64,000 bases of DNA from Candidatus Arsenophonus triatominarum (lineage in GTDB: Bacteria; Pseudomonadota; Gammaproteobacteria; Enterobacterales; Enterobacteriaceae). The position numbers and the translations under genes were made by a program. Location of the stretch: the NCBI RefSeq assembly GCF_001640365.1, contig NZ_LWMI01000010.1, positions 62,001 through 126,000 of the forward strand. The letters run 5' to 3'. Of this stretch, positions 20,108 through 31,438 are shown piece after piece. The notes beneath the pieces are model-generated. The model saw nothing but the letters and a program-made list of their open reading frames with translations. It ran no database searches and was not told where the DNA came from. The first letter of the stretch is position 1, and every line of letters begins with the position of its first letter.

Positions 20108-20138
20108 AGCCGATGTTTAATACATCGGCTTTTTTTTA
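20108..20138 (+). terminator. Strong intrinsic terminator downstream of zntB
   Basis: AGCCGATGT-TTAAT-ACATCGGCT (9-bp stem, 5-nt loop) followed by eight T. It lies about 200 bp after the zntB stop; the stretch between holds no recognisable gene. Confidence 0.88.
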
Positions 20139-20174
20139 TTTTATTTCAACTATATTAACCCGATCTGAGTGGGA

Positions 20175-20930
20175 CACGAGTTTCGCAATCTCCAAAAAAG
20201 AAGTATAAGTTCAAAACAAGAAAAAATTAGGATGTTTATATTTTGTCCGGTTATCCATGCATTAAAGATATCTACAAAACATTCTTACAAGTAAGCAGTG
20301 TAAGATACTCTGGTTTGGCGTTATCATGAAGTAATCCCATCACCTTTGTCTCATGACACTATTAGTCGATGGCTAAAAAGCAGGTGTTTTCGACCTAAAG
20401 ACCTATGGCGATTAGTTGAAACATCTATAGACAAAAAAAGCCCTTGCGTACTAATTGCCGATGATACACTAATTGCCAAAACACGTAGTAAAAAAATAGA
20501 GATGGTCCATTATCAATATTCAGGTAATGAACATGATGTTATTGCTGGCATAGGTTTAGTTAATTTACTTTGGCATAATCTAACAACTGTTGAATCAATT
20601 CCTATTGATTATCGTATTTATGATAAAGATTCCGATGGAAAAACAAAAAATACGCATTTTTCCGAAATGCTCGCTCTTGCTAAAAAAAGAGGGATCAAGC
20701 CTGAAGCGGTAGCGATGGATGCTTGGTATTCTAGCCTGGATAATCTGAAATCAATTCGCTCTCATGGTTGGGTTTGGGTAACTACGCTGAGAAAAAATCG
20801 GATTGTTAACCGTAATATACAATTGAATAAGTTAGACATCTCAGAAGAAGGAACCTTAATACACTTACGAGGTTATGGTTGGGTGACTGTTTTCAAATTT
20901 ATAGCCAAAAACGGCCGTATTGATTACTTA
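20175..20930 (+). mobile_element. IS701-like element, copy B, truncated
   Basis: Starts with CACGAGTTTCGCAATCTCC and encodes the first two thirds of the transposase (SGYPCIKDIYKTFLQ; after a frameshift near 20330, 20346-20930 reads LSHDTISRWLKSRC to IAKNGRIDY). It is cut at 20931 by a MITE copy; the C-terminal part does not resume on the far side. Inactive. Confidence 0.85.
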
Positions 20931-21122
20931 CACGAGTTTCGCACAGGCATATAAAATTCCAGAAATGGCTTAAAAGCAATAGTTAATTTGCAAATTACTA
21001 AAACGTATAAATTTGTTTAAATTACAATAAGTTGCTTTTGATTTATAAGATTTTGTCTATTTATATATTATGCTGAATTAAACTTAAAAATAGAGCGTTT
21101 TTTTATTGGTGCGAAACTCGTG
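20931..21122 (-). repeat. MITE-like element, copy 4, at an IS701-like/emrE junction
   Basis: 192 bp with intact terminal repeats, in the opposite orientation to copies 1-3. Flanks are ACTTA and TTGTT, so no target duplication; IS701-like DNA lies to the left and an SMR gene to the right. The junction is therefore a rearrangement or deletion product. Confidence 0.9.
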
Positions 21123-21348
21123 TTGTTATTGGTTATAGCATTTCATTTTTTGGTTTATCACAAGTAGTCAAAATGATGCCATTAGGCATTGCCTACGCTA
21201 TTTGGTCTGGTTTAGGGATCGTGCTGGTGTCTGTGGCAGCGTTGTTTCTCTATCAGCAAAAATTAGATTGGCCAGCCATTTTAGTATTTTGTTGATTATT
21301 TCTGGAGTTTTAGTTATTAATCTGGTTTCTAAAAGTAGTGTTCATTGA
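21123..21348 (+). pseudogene. EmrE-like SMR multidrug transporter, 3' fragment
   Basis: Reads VIGYSISFFGLSQVVKMMPL, then GIAYAIWSGLGIVLVS, the EmrE-type helix 3 signature, then a frameshift near 21290, then IISGVLVINLVSKSSVH and a TGA at 21346. Helices 1-2, including the essential Glu, are missing because the MITE copy at 20931-21122 replaces them. It most resembles EmrE rather than MdtI or MdtJ. Confidence 0.78.
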
Positions 21349-21496
21349 TAATCGTTAAAGGAGCATTAGTTAATAATCTTTTAACCCTAATACTTATTTA
21401 GCTATTTGACTATTTTCAGCTGGAAACCTGCACTATTTTCATCAAATCGCCATAGCGAAAACTGGACTGATAACTATTAGTCCAGCTCAAATTGTC

Positions 21497-22024
21497 TTAA
21501 TGACTATTTTTTTTGAACCATAAAAATTGGCTTAACAAGACAATTATTGCCACCAAGAAATAAGCGATAAAAATAATTAATAGCCATACGGGCATTTCAA
21601 TATTCAAAAATGACCATTGTTTTTGGCTACAGTCACCGTAGGCTTCAAAAACAGTCGGTAACCAGCGGTTAAGTGGCAGCCATGAAGGAAAGTTAACGAC
21701 AAAATCACATGAATCAAAAGGAGAGGGATAGAGTTGTAGTCGGGTATGTTCGAAGGTTAATTTCAATCCTTCCCAACTACTATATAACCATAAAATTAGT
21801 GCTACTGAGCGAAAAGCACTTTTTGGTGCCATGGCAGCGATTAAACCTGCCGCTAAGATAGCAAATATCGCTATCCGTTCGTAAATGCATAATACGCATG
21901 GTCTAAGTCCCATACCGTGTTGAAAATAAAGTGCAATGATTTCTAACATACAGGCGCTAATAGCTAGTAGCAACCAGGCTTTTCTGGTTTGAGAGTATGA
22001 GTAAAAAAATTTAAACATGTTCAT
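21497..22024 (-). CDS. dsbB: Disulfide bond formation protein DsbB
   Basis: Inner-membrane quinone reductase that reoxidises DsbA. 175 residues (E. coli 176), four membrane helices. Both catalytic pairs are present: Cys43 and Cys46 in RPCVLCIYER, and Cys106 and Cys132 in SPFDSCDF and YGDCSQKQ. ATG 22024 has GGAAT five bases upstream; a second ATG at 22018 (MFKFF) aligns better with the E. coli start. In E. coli nhaB and fadR follow, as here once the IS clusters are removed. Intact. Confidence 0.94.
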   Translation of the reverse strand: MNMFKFFYSYSQTRKAWLLLAISACMLEIIALYFQHGMGLRPCVLCIYERIAIFAILAAGLIAAMAPKSAFRSVALILWLYSSWEGLKLTFEHTRLQLYPSPFDSCDFVVNFPSWLPLNRWLPTVFEAYGDCSQKQWSFLNIEMPVWLLIIFIAYFLVAIIVLLSQFLWFKKNSH

Positions 22025-22234
22025 TCTATTCCATTATCTCGATAAGTTAGTTAGGCAAGCATATGATCTTATTTTGTTTACGACAAAAAAAACAGCTAAT
22101 AAGATAGGATAATGAATTAAATTGTCAAAATGAATTTTCTATTTAGCCGATAGTTTCATGAAATTAAAATCATTATTTATCAAATATATATAAATAAATT
22201 ATCACTATCATTCACTATTCACTCACTATAAATT

Positions 22235-22942
22235 TTAAATTTCAATCCAGCTATTATTCCTATCATCTTGATATTTTGCCGTCATTTCTGCTGATTTATG
22301 ACCTAGCAATTTACGGGTAAATTCACTGCCTATTTTTTCGGTGTAAAGTCTGGCTGATAAACTCCTGATTTCATGAAAAGAAGGTGGTGATCCTTTCCAT
22401 ACTAATTTTGTTTTATCTCTAAGTTTAGTAAACTCGGTTGATATTTTTACTGTCTTGATTTGTTTTTTATTTTTTATAATAACAAAATCAGCATCATGAT
22501 TAATGTTTTTCAAAATATCATTTAATTTCATAGACTCAATTCCAATATCAAGTGGAATAGCTATTTTAGTTTCGGTTTTTTGTTGAACAATCCATAACTT
22601 TTCATCATGAATATCTTTCCATTTCATTTTTGAAATATCAGAAACACGTTGACCTGTGACTAAAGCCAGTTTCATGGCCTGACTTAACCAATGATGATCG
22701 TCGTTTATTAAGTTCAAAATAGTGTTAAAGTCATTGAGGGATAATCTTACCCTTTTTAATTTTAGTTTTTGGTATTTTTGTTAAGTCAGCAGGGTTTAAT
22801 TGTACCAGACCACTTGCTAATGCTTTTTTAAAGCAATCAATTAATGATCCTCTCAATAATTTTGCCATTGTAGTTTTTCCTGCATAAATAAAGGGGTGAA
22901 GAAAATCGGCAACATTTTTTGTTGTTATGTTTTGTATTGGTA
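22235..22942 (-). pseudogene. Phage-type tyrosine recombinase (integrase), truncated and frameshifted
   Basis: Remnant of a prophage or island integrase. The catalytic domain has Arg in LVTGQRVSDISKMKW, the His-x-x-Arg box in FHEIRSLSARL, His in LLGHKSAEMTAK and the nucleophilic Tyr in AKYQDD. The N-terminal core-binding part (ITTKNVADFLHPF) is separated by a frameshift near 22725, and everything before it is removed by the IS256 end at 22943. No tRNA, att repeat or other phage gene is visible, so it is an isolated relic between dsbB and nhaB. Confidence 0.85.
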
Positions 22943-23250
22943 GGTAGTGTTCAAAAATCTGTGACATATCTTAAACTCAAAAAAAAGAGGTATGACATAT
23001 GAGAATCAATCATTTAATTTTGATGAAGCGTTGAAGCAATTACAATCAGGTAAAAATTTACCCGGTAACTCATAAAACAGCTGACCGAAGCTGCCCTGCA
23101 GGCAGAAATAGAACACTACCTATCGACAAGGTCAATCGATACGCGTAAAAATGGCTATACTCGAAAAACGGTTAAATTGTAGTGGCATACTAAATTTGGC
23201 CACCTAAGTTGAGGTGATATGCTTACCTCATAATTTTTATAGGTGCCGAA

Positions 23251-23550
23251 ATGAGTAAAATAATTACTGCTGAATTTAAATGTGAAACCGCCAAATTAGT
23301 CCTTGACCAAAATTACACCTACCAGGAAGCCGCGAAAGGCATGAACGTCAGTCTTTCAGCGATTAGCCGGTGGGTAAGAGCCCTTCGTTTAGAACGTCAA
23401 GGGAAAACATCGCCTGGTCTGCCATTAACACCTGAACAAATTGAGTTCAGAGAAATGAAGAAAAAAATCCACCGGCTGAAAATGGAGAATGACATCTTAA
23501 AAAAGGCTACTGCGCTCTTAATGTCCGACTCACTGAAAAATTTTCGGTAG
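23251..23550 (+). CDS. IS3-family OrfA (HTH protein)
   Basis: 99 residues with an HTH ([21 protein letters not shown]) and a leucine-zipper-like C-terminal segment ([18 protein letters not shown]). A slippery AAAAAAG at 23499-23505 is the usual IS3 site for -1 frameshifting into orfB, but orfB is truncated here. Confidence 0.85.
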   Translation: MSKIITAEFKCETAKLVLDQNYTYQEAAKGMNVSLSAISRWVRALRLERQGKTSPGLPLTPEQIEFREMKKKIHRLKMENDILKKATALLMSDSLKNFR

Positions 23551-23975
23551 TTGAAAAGCTAAGAGTGCTTTATCCGGTGAAAACTTTGTGTCGTATTTTT
23601 AATGTTCACCGAAGCAGTTATCGCTATTGGTGTCGGCCTAAGGAGCCAGATATTGAGCGGACGATAAAACGTAGCCTAGTCAGCGAAGCGTGGAACGTTA
23701 GTGGCGGCTCTGCTGGCGCAAGGACTATCGCCACGATGGTTACCAATACACACAACGTGAAACTTGGGCGGTGGTTAGCGGGTAAGTTGATGAAAGAATT
23801 AATCATCGTCAGTTGCCAAGAGCGAAAACATAAATACAACCGCGGTGGAAATGAACGTATTGATATTCCAAATCTGCTCAATAGGCAGTTCGCTGTTACA
23901 AAGCCTGACCAGGTTTGGTGCGGCGATGTAACCTATATTTGGACAGGCTCACGATGGGCCTATCTGGCTGTGGTA

Positions 23976-24856
23976 TAGCTAGGCGACTTAATTTTGATTA
24001 CAGCATATGTATTAAAAACAGGTCATCGATAGTGCATCCTGTTTCCATCTTTTTACGTTTAGCTTGAGACCATTTATGTTCTATAGGATTTAAATCTGGT
24101 GAATACACAGGCAAATATTCTATCTGGTGTCCTGCGTTTATAATTGCCTGTTCAATATTCTTACCTTTGTGAAAGCTAGCGTTGTCCATAAAAATAACAG
24201 AATTTTCAGGAAGTTCTGGGAGCAATATTTTTGTGATCCAAACATAAAAAACATCACGATTAATATTGCAATCAAATAATCCGATAGCAAAAAGGGTTGT
24301 TCCCAATAAAGCGCCAATAACATTTGTTCTTCCCTTAGCACCCCAGTTTTTCAGGCCAAAACAACGGTGACCTTTTGGGGAATAGCCGTGAGTTCGTGGA
24401 GTGTCATGTGAAAAACCACTTTCATCAATAAAAACAACAGATTTATCTTTTTTTTCATACTGTTGTCTTTTTTGCTGATGTGCCAGCCTGTCGCTTTCGT
24501 TGGTTTTTGGATGGAATAGAGTTTTTTTTATAGGTTAATCCCAGCTTTTTAAGGGATTGCCAAATAGTCTTTTTACAAACACCGAATCGCTCTGCCCGTT
24601 CCTTTTGGTAAGCATCTGGATACTGTTCCACATCTTTTGCTAAAGCATTTTTATCGAGCTTCCTCTTACGTGGCGTTGAATTTTTTGGCTCTGGTCGTTT
24701 AAGCCAACGTACTAAAGACGCTTTTCCAATACGGAATTGTTTCGCAGTTTCTCGAATTGTTAAACCTTCGGCTTTCCTTACAGATATTACTTTACGTCGA
24801 AAATCAATTGTATAACTCATAACACACCTTGTAATCAAAATTAAGTCGCCTAGCTA
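23976..24856 (-). mobile_element. IS630-family element inside IS3 copy 1
   Basis: 881 bp with intact ends and TA on both sides. The transposase is split: 24455-24838 encodes the first 127 residues and the DDE part continues in another frame after an A8 tract (24522-24529). The two flanks come from IS3 positions about 740 bp apart, so a deletion or recombination accompanied or followed insertion. Confidence 0.88.
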
Positions 24857-25377
24857 TATAAGACCTCACTGGTATAACGGTGGATTAACGCCAAACGAAT
24901 CAGAGCGACTGTTCCGTGAACAGTCAGGTAGGGTGGCCAATTTTAGTTGACCACTACACCCTTGATGAACTGGAAACGAAATGGGGTGAAAAATACCCGA
25001 TAGTGCTAGAATCCTGGCGAAGTAAATGGGAGTTGCTCAGTGCTTATTTTCGATACCCTAAAGCCATTAGAAAACCCATTTATATGACCAATGCAGTAGA
25101 GGCGGTTCATCGGCAGTTTAGGAAATTAACTAAAACCAAAGGGGCTTTTCCTAATGAAAACAGATTATTAAAATTACTCTATATTGGCATCAATCAGGTA
25201 TCCAACAAATGGACTATGCCGATTAGTAACTGGGCGTTAACCATTGCTCAATTGTCCATCTATTTTAAAGGGCGCCTAGATGGTATAATCAAAATATAAA
25301 ATCCCCTGACACAGAATTATGAACACCCTCACGTTAGTCAATTTTACTTATATACTAGTGAAGGAAAGCAAGTAATA

Positions 25378-26922
25378 ATGAATATAAATATCAGACAAAT
25401 TATGTTAAAAAATTTCCTTGGTAATTCCCCTGAATGGTACAAATTGACCATTATTTTCTTCTTGATAATCAACCCGCTGTGCTTTTTTTTCGTTAACCCT
25501 TTTATTGCCGGTTGGTTATTGATTGCTGAATTTATTTTTACCCTTGCCATGGCGCTAAAATGCTACCCACTACAGCCTGGCGGATTACTTGCTATTGAAG
25601 CGGTAGTAATTGGGATGACTACACCGCAACAAGTAAGTCATGAAATTGCTAATAACATTGAAGTGATATTGCTATTGATTTTTATGGTTGCAGGTATTTA
25701 TTTCATGAAACAATTGCTGTTATTTGCTTTCACAAAATTATTACTGTCAATACATTCTAAACGTGTACTCTCACTGGCTTTCTGCCTAGCAAGCGCTTTC
25801 CTTTCCGCCTTTTTAGACGCGCTAACAGTTATTGCCGTTGTGATAAGTGTAGCCGTTGGTTTTTATTCTATTTATCATAGCTATGTATCCAGCCAGAAAG
25901 CGCTTCTTCCGCCGGAAAATAACGCTGACATGACCGAAAAAGGCCAGATCCTTGAACAATTTCGGGCTTTTTTACGTAGTCTAATGATGCACGCCGGCAT
26001 TGGCACTGCATTAGGTGGCGTAATGACAATGGTTGGTGAGCCACAAAATTTAATTATTGCTAAATATGTTGGCTGGAATTTTAGTAATTTTTTCTTACAT
26101 ATGATCCCGGTGACGTTACCGGTATTTGTCTGCGGCTTAATTATTTGCTATTGCGTCGAACGTTTTAAATTATTTGGTTACGGCGCTGAATTACCTGAAA
26201 GTGTCCACCATATTCTGCAAATCCACGATAAAAAAGCCAGCAGAGAACGGGATCGGCGAGAAAAATTGCAACTAATAAGTCAAGCATTAGTAGGCGTTTG
26301 GTTAATTATTGCTTTAGCTTTCCATCTTGCAGAAGTCGGCTTAATTGGTTTATCTGTAATAATCTTAATAACCTCATTTTGCGGCATCACTGATGAGCAC
26401 ACCATTGGCAAAGCATTTGAAGAAGCTTTACCCTTTACCTCCTTATTAACGGTATTTTTCTCAATTGTAGCAGTCATTATCGATCAACATCTTTTTACGC
26501 CATTTATTCAATTTGTATTACAGTCTTCAGAATCATCGCAACTTGTTTTATTTTATTTATTCAATGGGTTACTTTCTGCAATTTCAGACAATGTTTTTGT
26601 GGGCACCGTCTATATAAATGAAGCGATGAGTGCGTTAAAAGCGGGATTAATATCACGTCAACAATATGAATATCTGGCAGTTGCCATTAATACGGGGACT
26701 AATTTACCTTCAGTCGCAACGCCAAACGGTCAAGCTGCTTTTCTGTTTTTATTAACTTCAGCGCTTTCACCACTTATTCGCCTTTCATATGGTCGAATGG
26801 TTATCATGGCTTTACCTTATACTATTGTTATGACGTTAGTCGGTTTACTAGCCATAGAACTATGGTTGATCCCGGTAACAGGGTGGTTCGCTTCATTAGG
26901 CTTGATAAATATAGCTAAATAA
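25378..26922 (+). CDS. nhaB: Na+/H+ antiporter NhaB
   Basis: Inner-membrane sodium/proton antiporter, 514 residues (E. coli 513), with about 12 membrane segments. Highly conserved family blocks are intact: [56 protein letters not shown] and [18 protein letters not shown]. It is the neighbour of fadR in E. coli, in divergent orientation; here 4.7 kb of IS DNA fills the gap and nhaB and fadR point the same way on the plus strand. Intact start with GAAGGAAAG upstream (about 25361-25369). Confidence 0.95.
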   Translation: MNINIRQIMLKNFLGNSPEWYKLTIIFFLIINPLCFFFVNPFIAGWLLIAEFIFTLAMALKCYPLQPGGLLAIEAVVIGMTTPQQVSHEIANNIEVILLLIFMVAGIYFMKQLLLFAFTKLLLSIHSKRVLSLAFCLASAFLSAFLDALTVIAVVISVAVGFYSIYHSYVSSQKALLPPENNADMTEKGQILEQFRAFLRSLMMHAGIGTALGGVMTMVGEPQNLIIAKYVGWNFSNFFLHMIPVTLPVFVCGLIICYCVERFKLFGYGAELPESVHHILQIHDKKASRERDRREKLQLISQALVGVWLIIALAFHLAEVGLIGLSVIILITSFCGITDEHTIGKAFEEALPFTSLLTVFFSIVAVIIDQHLFTPFIQFVLQSSESSQLVLFYLFNGLLSAISDNVFVGTVYINEAMSALKAGLISRQQYEYLAVAINTGTNLPSVATPNGQAAFLFLLTSALSPLIRLSYGRMVIMALPYTIVMTLVGLLAIELWLIPVTGWFASLGLINIAK

Positions 26923-27263
26923 CTTTTTATTAATAATGCCATTATTTATTTGAAAATAATAGCATTCCCCTGTCATTTAAAACAAAAACTATCGGCTAAA
27001 TAGAAACTCATAAAAAATAAAATATCTAAACATCAATCAATTACAAAAATATCGCTCATTTAATATACGCATTTACACGCGAAAACAAGCAATTTCACTC
27101 ACTATAAATCAATTACTTACAGCTCATAGTGAATTCTAGTTTTACCTAATTTTGACTGAAATCTCAGTTTAAATTCATCCTCTTTTTTAATTCCCAAATA
27201 ACCCTAATCATTCGTTTATCTACAGAGAAATAATTATGTCTAAATTAGTCACAATTCAAAAAC
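26923..27263. other. nhaB downstream intergenic region
   Basis: 340 bp, AT-rich, ending at the IS481 at 27264. No ORF or convincing terminator; only short repeats such as CACTCACTATAAAT-like runs. Confidence 0.4.
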
Positions 27264-28455
27264 TGTAGTAGCTCAGACTTGATCTGAGAGTTACCGGTTA
27301 TTTATACAGTACCTGTCAGGTTAAATTTGATTTAAATCTTTCTCTCTCCAAAGTTGTTTTCCATCGTGTAAAGTTGCCATAGGAGTTCGACCGCAACACA
27401 TTTTTCCTTGATGAGTGCGTTGGTTATTATATTCCGCTAACCATTTATCTAAATCAGCTTGTAATTCATTTAAAGCCCTATAGATTTTCTTACGAAAAGC
27501 CACCTGATAGAACTCTTGTAATACAGTTTTATGAAAGCGTTCACAAATCCCATTAGTTTGAGGTGAACGAGCTTTAGTTTTTGTATGATCAATATCATTG
27601 ATAGCGAGATAAAGTTGATAATCGTGATGTTCAACTTTACCACAATACTCACTGCCTCTGTCCGTCAGTATACGTAACACCGGTAACCCATGCTGGGAAT
27701 AAAAAGGGAGAACCTTGTCATTTAATAAATCTGCCGCCGTTATAGCGCTTTTTGTTGTGTAAAGCTTACAATGAACGACTTTACTGTAAGTATCAATGTA
27801 AGTTTGTTGATAAACACGACCAACGCCTTTTAAATGACCGACATAAAAAGTATCTTGTGAACCCAGATAACCTGGATGCGCTGTTTCAATCTCACCACAG
27901 GCTTCATCATCTTGCGCTTTCTTTTCTAGAGCACTGATTTGTGATTCTGACAGGATAATTCCTTCTGTTGCGATTTTATCTTCAAGCGCTTTTAGGCGTT
28001 TTGTAAAATTTTCGAGATTATGGCGCAGCCAAATAGAGCGAACGCCACTCCCCGAAACAAAAATGCCTTTTTTTCTTAGTTCATTACTACTGCGGTGTTG
28101 ACCGTGTGCAGGGTATTCAATCGCATACTCGACTACAGCGCTTTCAATCTGTTCATCTACTCTATTTTTTACGTTAGGCACCCGTCGATTTTGATTAATT
28201 AAAGCGTCTATCCCACCATCGTTAACAAGTTCCTGGTAGCGATAAAACGTATCTCGGGATACCCCCATAATCTTACAGGCTTTTGAGACGTTATTAAGCT
28301 CTTCAGCGAGGTTAAGTAACCCGACTTTATGTTTGATGATAGGATTATTTGTTTGATACATAGAATTACCTTTTATTTAATTATCTAATGATGTTAATTA
28401 AAACCGGTAACGCTCTTTTTTAAATCAGAATTGTCGGATTAAGTTAAGACTAATA
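27264..28455 (-). mobile_element. IS481-family element, copy c, complete
   Basis: Starts TGTAGTAGCTCAGACTTGATC and ends ...AAGTTAAGACTAATA, where a second IS481 follows directly. It belongs to a head-to-tail pair with copy d. Confidence 0.88.
27321..28361 (-). CDS. IS481-family transposase
   Basis: 346 residues, same protein sequence as the copy at 16218-17258, with the DDE triad intact. It is one of two full-length IS481 transposases in the window and therefore a likely source for the family's recent spread. Confidence 0.92.
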   Translation of the reverse strand: MYQTNNPIIKHKVGLLNLAEELNNVSKACKIMGVSRDTFYRYQELVNDGGIDALINQNRRVPNVKNRVDEQIESAVVEYAIEYPAHGQHRSSNELRKKGIFVSGSGVRSIWLRHNLENFTKRLKALEDKIATEGIILSESQISALEKKAQDDEACGEIETAHPGYLGSQDTFYVGHLKGVGRVYQQTYIDTYSKVVHCKLYTTKSAITAADLLNDKVLPFYSQHGLPVLRILTDRGSEYCGKVEHHDYQLYLAINDIDHTKTKARSPQTNGICERFHKTVLQEFYQVAFRKKIYRALNELQADLDKWLAEYNNQRTHQGKMCCGRTPMATLHDGKQLWREKDLNQI

Positions 28456-28904
28456 TATTTGATTTAAATCTTTCTCTCTCCAAAGTTGTTTTCCATCGTG
28501 TAAAGTTGCCATAGGAGTTCGACCGCAACACATTTTTCCTTGATGAGTGCGTTGGTTATTATATTCCGCTAACCATTTATCTAAATCAGCTTGTAATTCA
28601 TCTAAAGCCCTATAGATTTTCTTACGAAAAGCCACCTGATAGAACTCTTGTAATACAGTTTTATGAAAGCGTTCACAAATCCCATTAGTTTGAGATGAAC
28701 GAGCTTTAGTTTTTGTATGATCAATATCATTGATAGCGAGATAAAGTTGATAATCGTGATGTTCAACTTTACCACAATACTTACTGCCTCTGTCCGTCAG
28801 TATACGTAACACTGGTAACCCATGCTGGGAATAAAAAGGGAGAACCTTGTCATTTAATAAATCTGCCGCCGTTATCGCGCTTTTTGTTGTGTAAAGCTTA
28901 CAAT

Positions 28905-29928
28905 AAGCGTGTTGCTTAATAGTGAAATAAGGGTATTTTTCGGTGATTGGAAGTAAATTTTAGGCTGTTCTGAGATGGAAATTCCAAAGACCGGCACTAA
29001 GGAGTAAAAAGGTATCATCATCCGTAAAATTTGGGTCATACAACCGAGGCGCTTGATACCCGCGATGGCGTGTTCAACCGTAATACGGATGCCCGAGATT
29101 ATTTTATTTTCTTGTTTTTGTTCAGGCGATAAAGGTCTTTTTCGAGTTCCTTTTTTTGGGATTTGTGTATTAGGATGCTGTTTATCTATACCTTGAAAAC
29201 CGGTATCGGCCCAGATGGTTACCTCAGGGGGAATATGGCGAATTATATCGACTTTATCGAGTAAGCGTTTATCGTGACGGCGCCCATTTTTGATCATGGG
29301 GATAAATCCAATTTTCCTCGTTTCGTCAGTCATAATAAGCCCTTTTCGAGTGGTCTGTCTTTTCTTTCCCGAATACATTTTTTTTCGCCGACGCAGATTC
29401 TTAGGCTTTTGGACAGGTCGCTCTGTCCCATCAATAAAGACGTCTTTAACTCCAGGAAAGGCGCGAAAAAATTCCTCAGCAGAGCGAATTTGACGAGCGG
29501 GCAAAACACATTCTCGCCCCAAGGTCATCTCTAAAACCGGCAATAATATTTTTACCCAGCGACATACCCGTGTTCTATCTAAACCAAAAAGAAGTCCTTG
29601 CAAATCATAGGTCGGATAACATTTTAAATACAATAAAATAAAAAGCAGTTTATCTAATGGGGTTGGGATAAATCCTTTCTGCCCTGCACCCATCTGCCGC
29701 TCGTGATCTTTTCGATTCTTTTTCCGATAAATCAAATAACAAGCTGAAAATTCAGCGGCTAAATTTTTCAATTCTTCGACTGATAATCCAATGATTGCTT
29801 TACATAAACGATTATCTCGTAACAACCGCTCTTTGTTGATCATTTCAAACCGTTATTTTCTAAGTTAAACCTCTTTTTATTGTCTATAGCGTGACAAAAA
29901 ATGCAAGTCTCTATTCAGCAACTATTTT
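28905..29928 (-). mobile_element. IS5-family element inside IS481 copy d
   Basis: 1024 bp from AAGCGTGTTGCTT to ...CAACTATTTT, with 3-bp target duplication AAT (28902-28904 and 29929-29931). A 19-bp internal deletion near 29020 shifts the frame, so the transposase (28872-29843) loses its C-terminal RPFIDDTFLLLSAGLW and ends in an unrelated tail; probably inactive. Confidence 0.9.
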
Positions 29929-30555
29929 AATGAACGACTTTACTGTAAGTATCAATGTAAGTTTGTTGATAAACACGACTAACGCCTTTTAAATGACCGA
30001 CATAAAAAGTATCTTGTGAACCCAGATAACCTGGATGCGCTGTTTCAATCTCACCACAGGCTTCATCATCTTGCGCTTTCTTTTCTAGAGCACTGATTTG
30101 TGATTCTGACAGGATAATTCCTTCTGTTGCGATTTTATCTTCAAGCGCTTTTAGGCGTTTTGTAAAATTTTCGAGATTATGACGCAGCCAAATAGAGCGA
30201 ACGCCACTCCCCGAAACAAAAATGCCTTTTTTTCTTAGTTCATTACTACTGCGGTGTTGACCGTGTGCAGGGTATTCAATGGCATACTCAACTACAGCGC
30301 TTTCAATCTGTTCATCTACTCTATTTTTTACGTTAGGCACCCATCGATTTTGATTAATTAAAGCGTCTATCCCACCATCGTTAACAAGTTCCTGGTAGCG
30401 ATAAAACGTATCTCGGGATACCCCCATAATCTTACAGGCTTTTGAGACGTTATTAAGCTCTTCAGCGAGGTTAAGTAACCCGACTTTATGTTTGATGATA
30501 GGATTATTTGTTTGATACATAGAATTACCTTTTATTTAATTATCTAATGATGTTA

Positions 30556-31438
30556 TAGCTAGGCGACTTAATTTTGATTACAAGGTGTGTTATGAGTTAT
30601 ACAATTGATTTTCGACGTAAAGTAATATCTGTAAGGAAAGCCGAAGGTTTAACAATTCGAGAAACTGCGAAACAATTCCGTATTGGAAAAGCGTCTTTAG
30701 TACGTTGGCTTAAACGACCAGAGCCAAAAAATTCAACGCCACGTAAGAGGAAGCTCGATAAAAATGCTTTAGCAAAAGATGTGGAACAGTATCCAGATGC
30801 TTACCAAAAGGAACGGGCAGAGCGATTCGGTGTTTGTAAAAAGACTATTTGGCAATCCCTTAAAAAGCTGGGATTAACCTATAAAAAAAAAACTCTATTC
30901 CATCCAAAAACCAACGAAAGCGACAGGCTGGCACATCAGCAAAAAAGACAACAGTATGAAAAAAAAGATAAATCTGTTGTTTTTATTGATGAAAGTGGTT
31001 TTTCACATGACACTCCACGAACTCACGGCTATTCCCCAAAAGGTCACCGTTGTTTTGGCCTGAAAAACTGGGGTGCTAAGGGAAGAACAAATGTTATTGG
31101 CGCTTTATTGGGAACAACCCTTTTTGCTATCGGATTATTTGATTGCAATATTAATCGTGATGTTTTTTATGTTTGGATCACAAAAATATTGCTCCCAGAA
31201 CTTCCTGAAAATTCTGTTATTTTTATGGACAACGCTAGCTTTCACAAAGGTAAGAATATTGAACAGGCAATTATAAACGCAGGACACCAGATAGAATATT
31301 TGCCTGTGTATTCACCAGATTTAAATCCTATAGAACATAAATGGTCTCAAGCTAAACGTAAAAAGATGGAAACAGGATGCACTATCGATGACCTGTTTTT
31401 AATACATATGCTGTAATCAAAATTAAGTCGCCTAGCTA
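30556..31438 (+). mobile_element. IS630-family element inside IS481 copy d
   Basis: 883 bp with TA duplicated at 30554-30555 and 31439-31440. The target ATGTTAATTAAAACC is exactly restored across it. Confidence 0.93.
30574..31416 (+). CDS. IS630-family transposase, fused full-length frame
   Basis: 280 residues. This is the only copy in which an A10 tract (30883-30892) joins the N-terminal HTH and the DDE domain through the linker TLFHPKTNESDRLAHQQKRQ; that linker is also encoded, out of frame, in the other copies. Catalytic residues are Asp in VFIDESG, Asp in IFMDNAS and Glu in NPIEHKW. The likely start is MSYTIDFRR (30592) or MITRCVM. Best candidate for an active IS630 transposase here. Confidence 0.9.
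   Translation: MITRCVMSYTIDFRRKVISVRKAEGLTIRETAKQFRIGKASLVRWLKRPEPKNSTPRKRKLDKNALAKDVEQYPDAYQKERAERFGVCKKTIWQSLKKLGLTYKKKTLFHPKTNESDRLAHQQKRQQYEKKDKSVVFIDESGFSHDTPRTHGYSPKGHRCFGLKNWGAKGRTNVIGALLGTTLFAIGLFDCNINRDVFYVWITKILLPELPENSVIFMDNASFHKGKNIEQAIINAGHQIEYLPVYSPDLNPIEHKWSQAKRKKMETGCTIDDLFLIHML

Larger units (their letters stand above)
23178..24958 (+). mobile_element. IS3-family element, copy 1, disrupted by IS630
   Basis: Ends are TGTAGTGGCATACTAAATTTGGCC and ...GGCCAATTTTAGTTGACCACTACA. orfA is complete (23251-23550) and orfB starts normally (from [12 protein letters not shown]) but is cut at 23975 by an IS630. Beyond the IS630 the sequence resumes about 740 bp further along the IS3 (TAAGACCTCACTGG), so the catalytic core is deleted. 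Confidence 0.88.
22943..25330 (+). mobile_element. IS256-family element, copy A, carrying IS3 and IS630
   Basis: Left end GGTAGTGTTCAAAAATCTGTG and right end ...AGAATTATGAACACCCTC match the other IS256 copies. The transposase start is frameshifted (ATGAGAATCAATC for ATGAGAAATCAATC) and the middle of the gene is missing around the IS3 at 23178-24958; the C-terminus (LDELETKWGEKYP to GRLDGIIKI) resumes at 24959. Flanks TATTGGTA and ACGTTAGT do not match, so the ends come from a rearranged element. Confidence 0.85.

Noticed and set aside
29274-29534. Recurring 86- and 67-residue open frames opposite each IS5 transposase
   Set aside because: They recur only because IS5 copies recur; they lie entirely antisense to the transposase and have no start signals.
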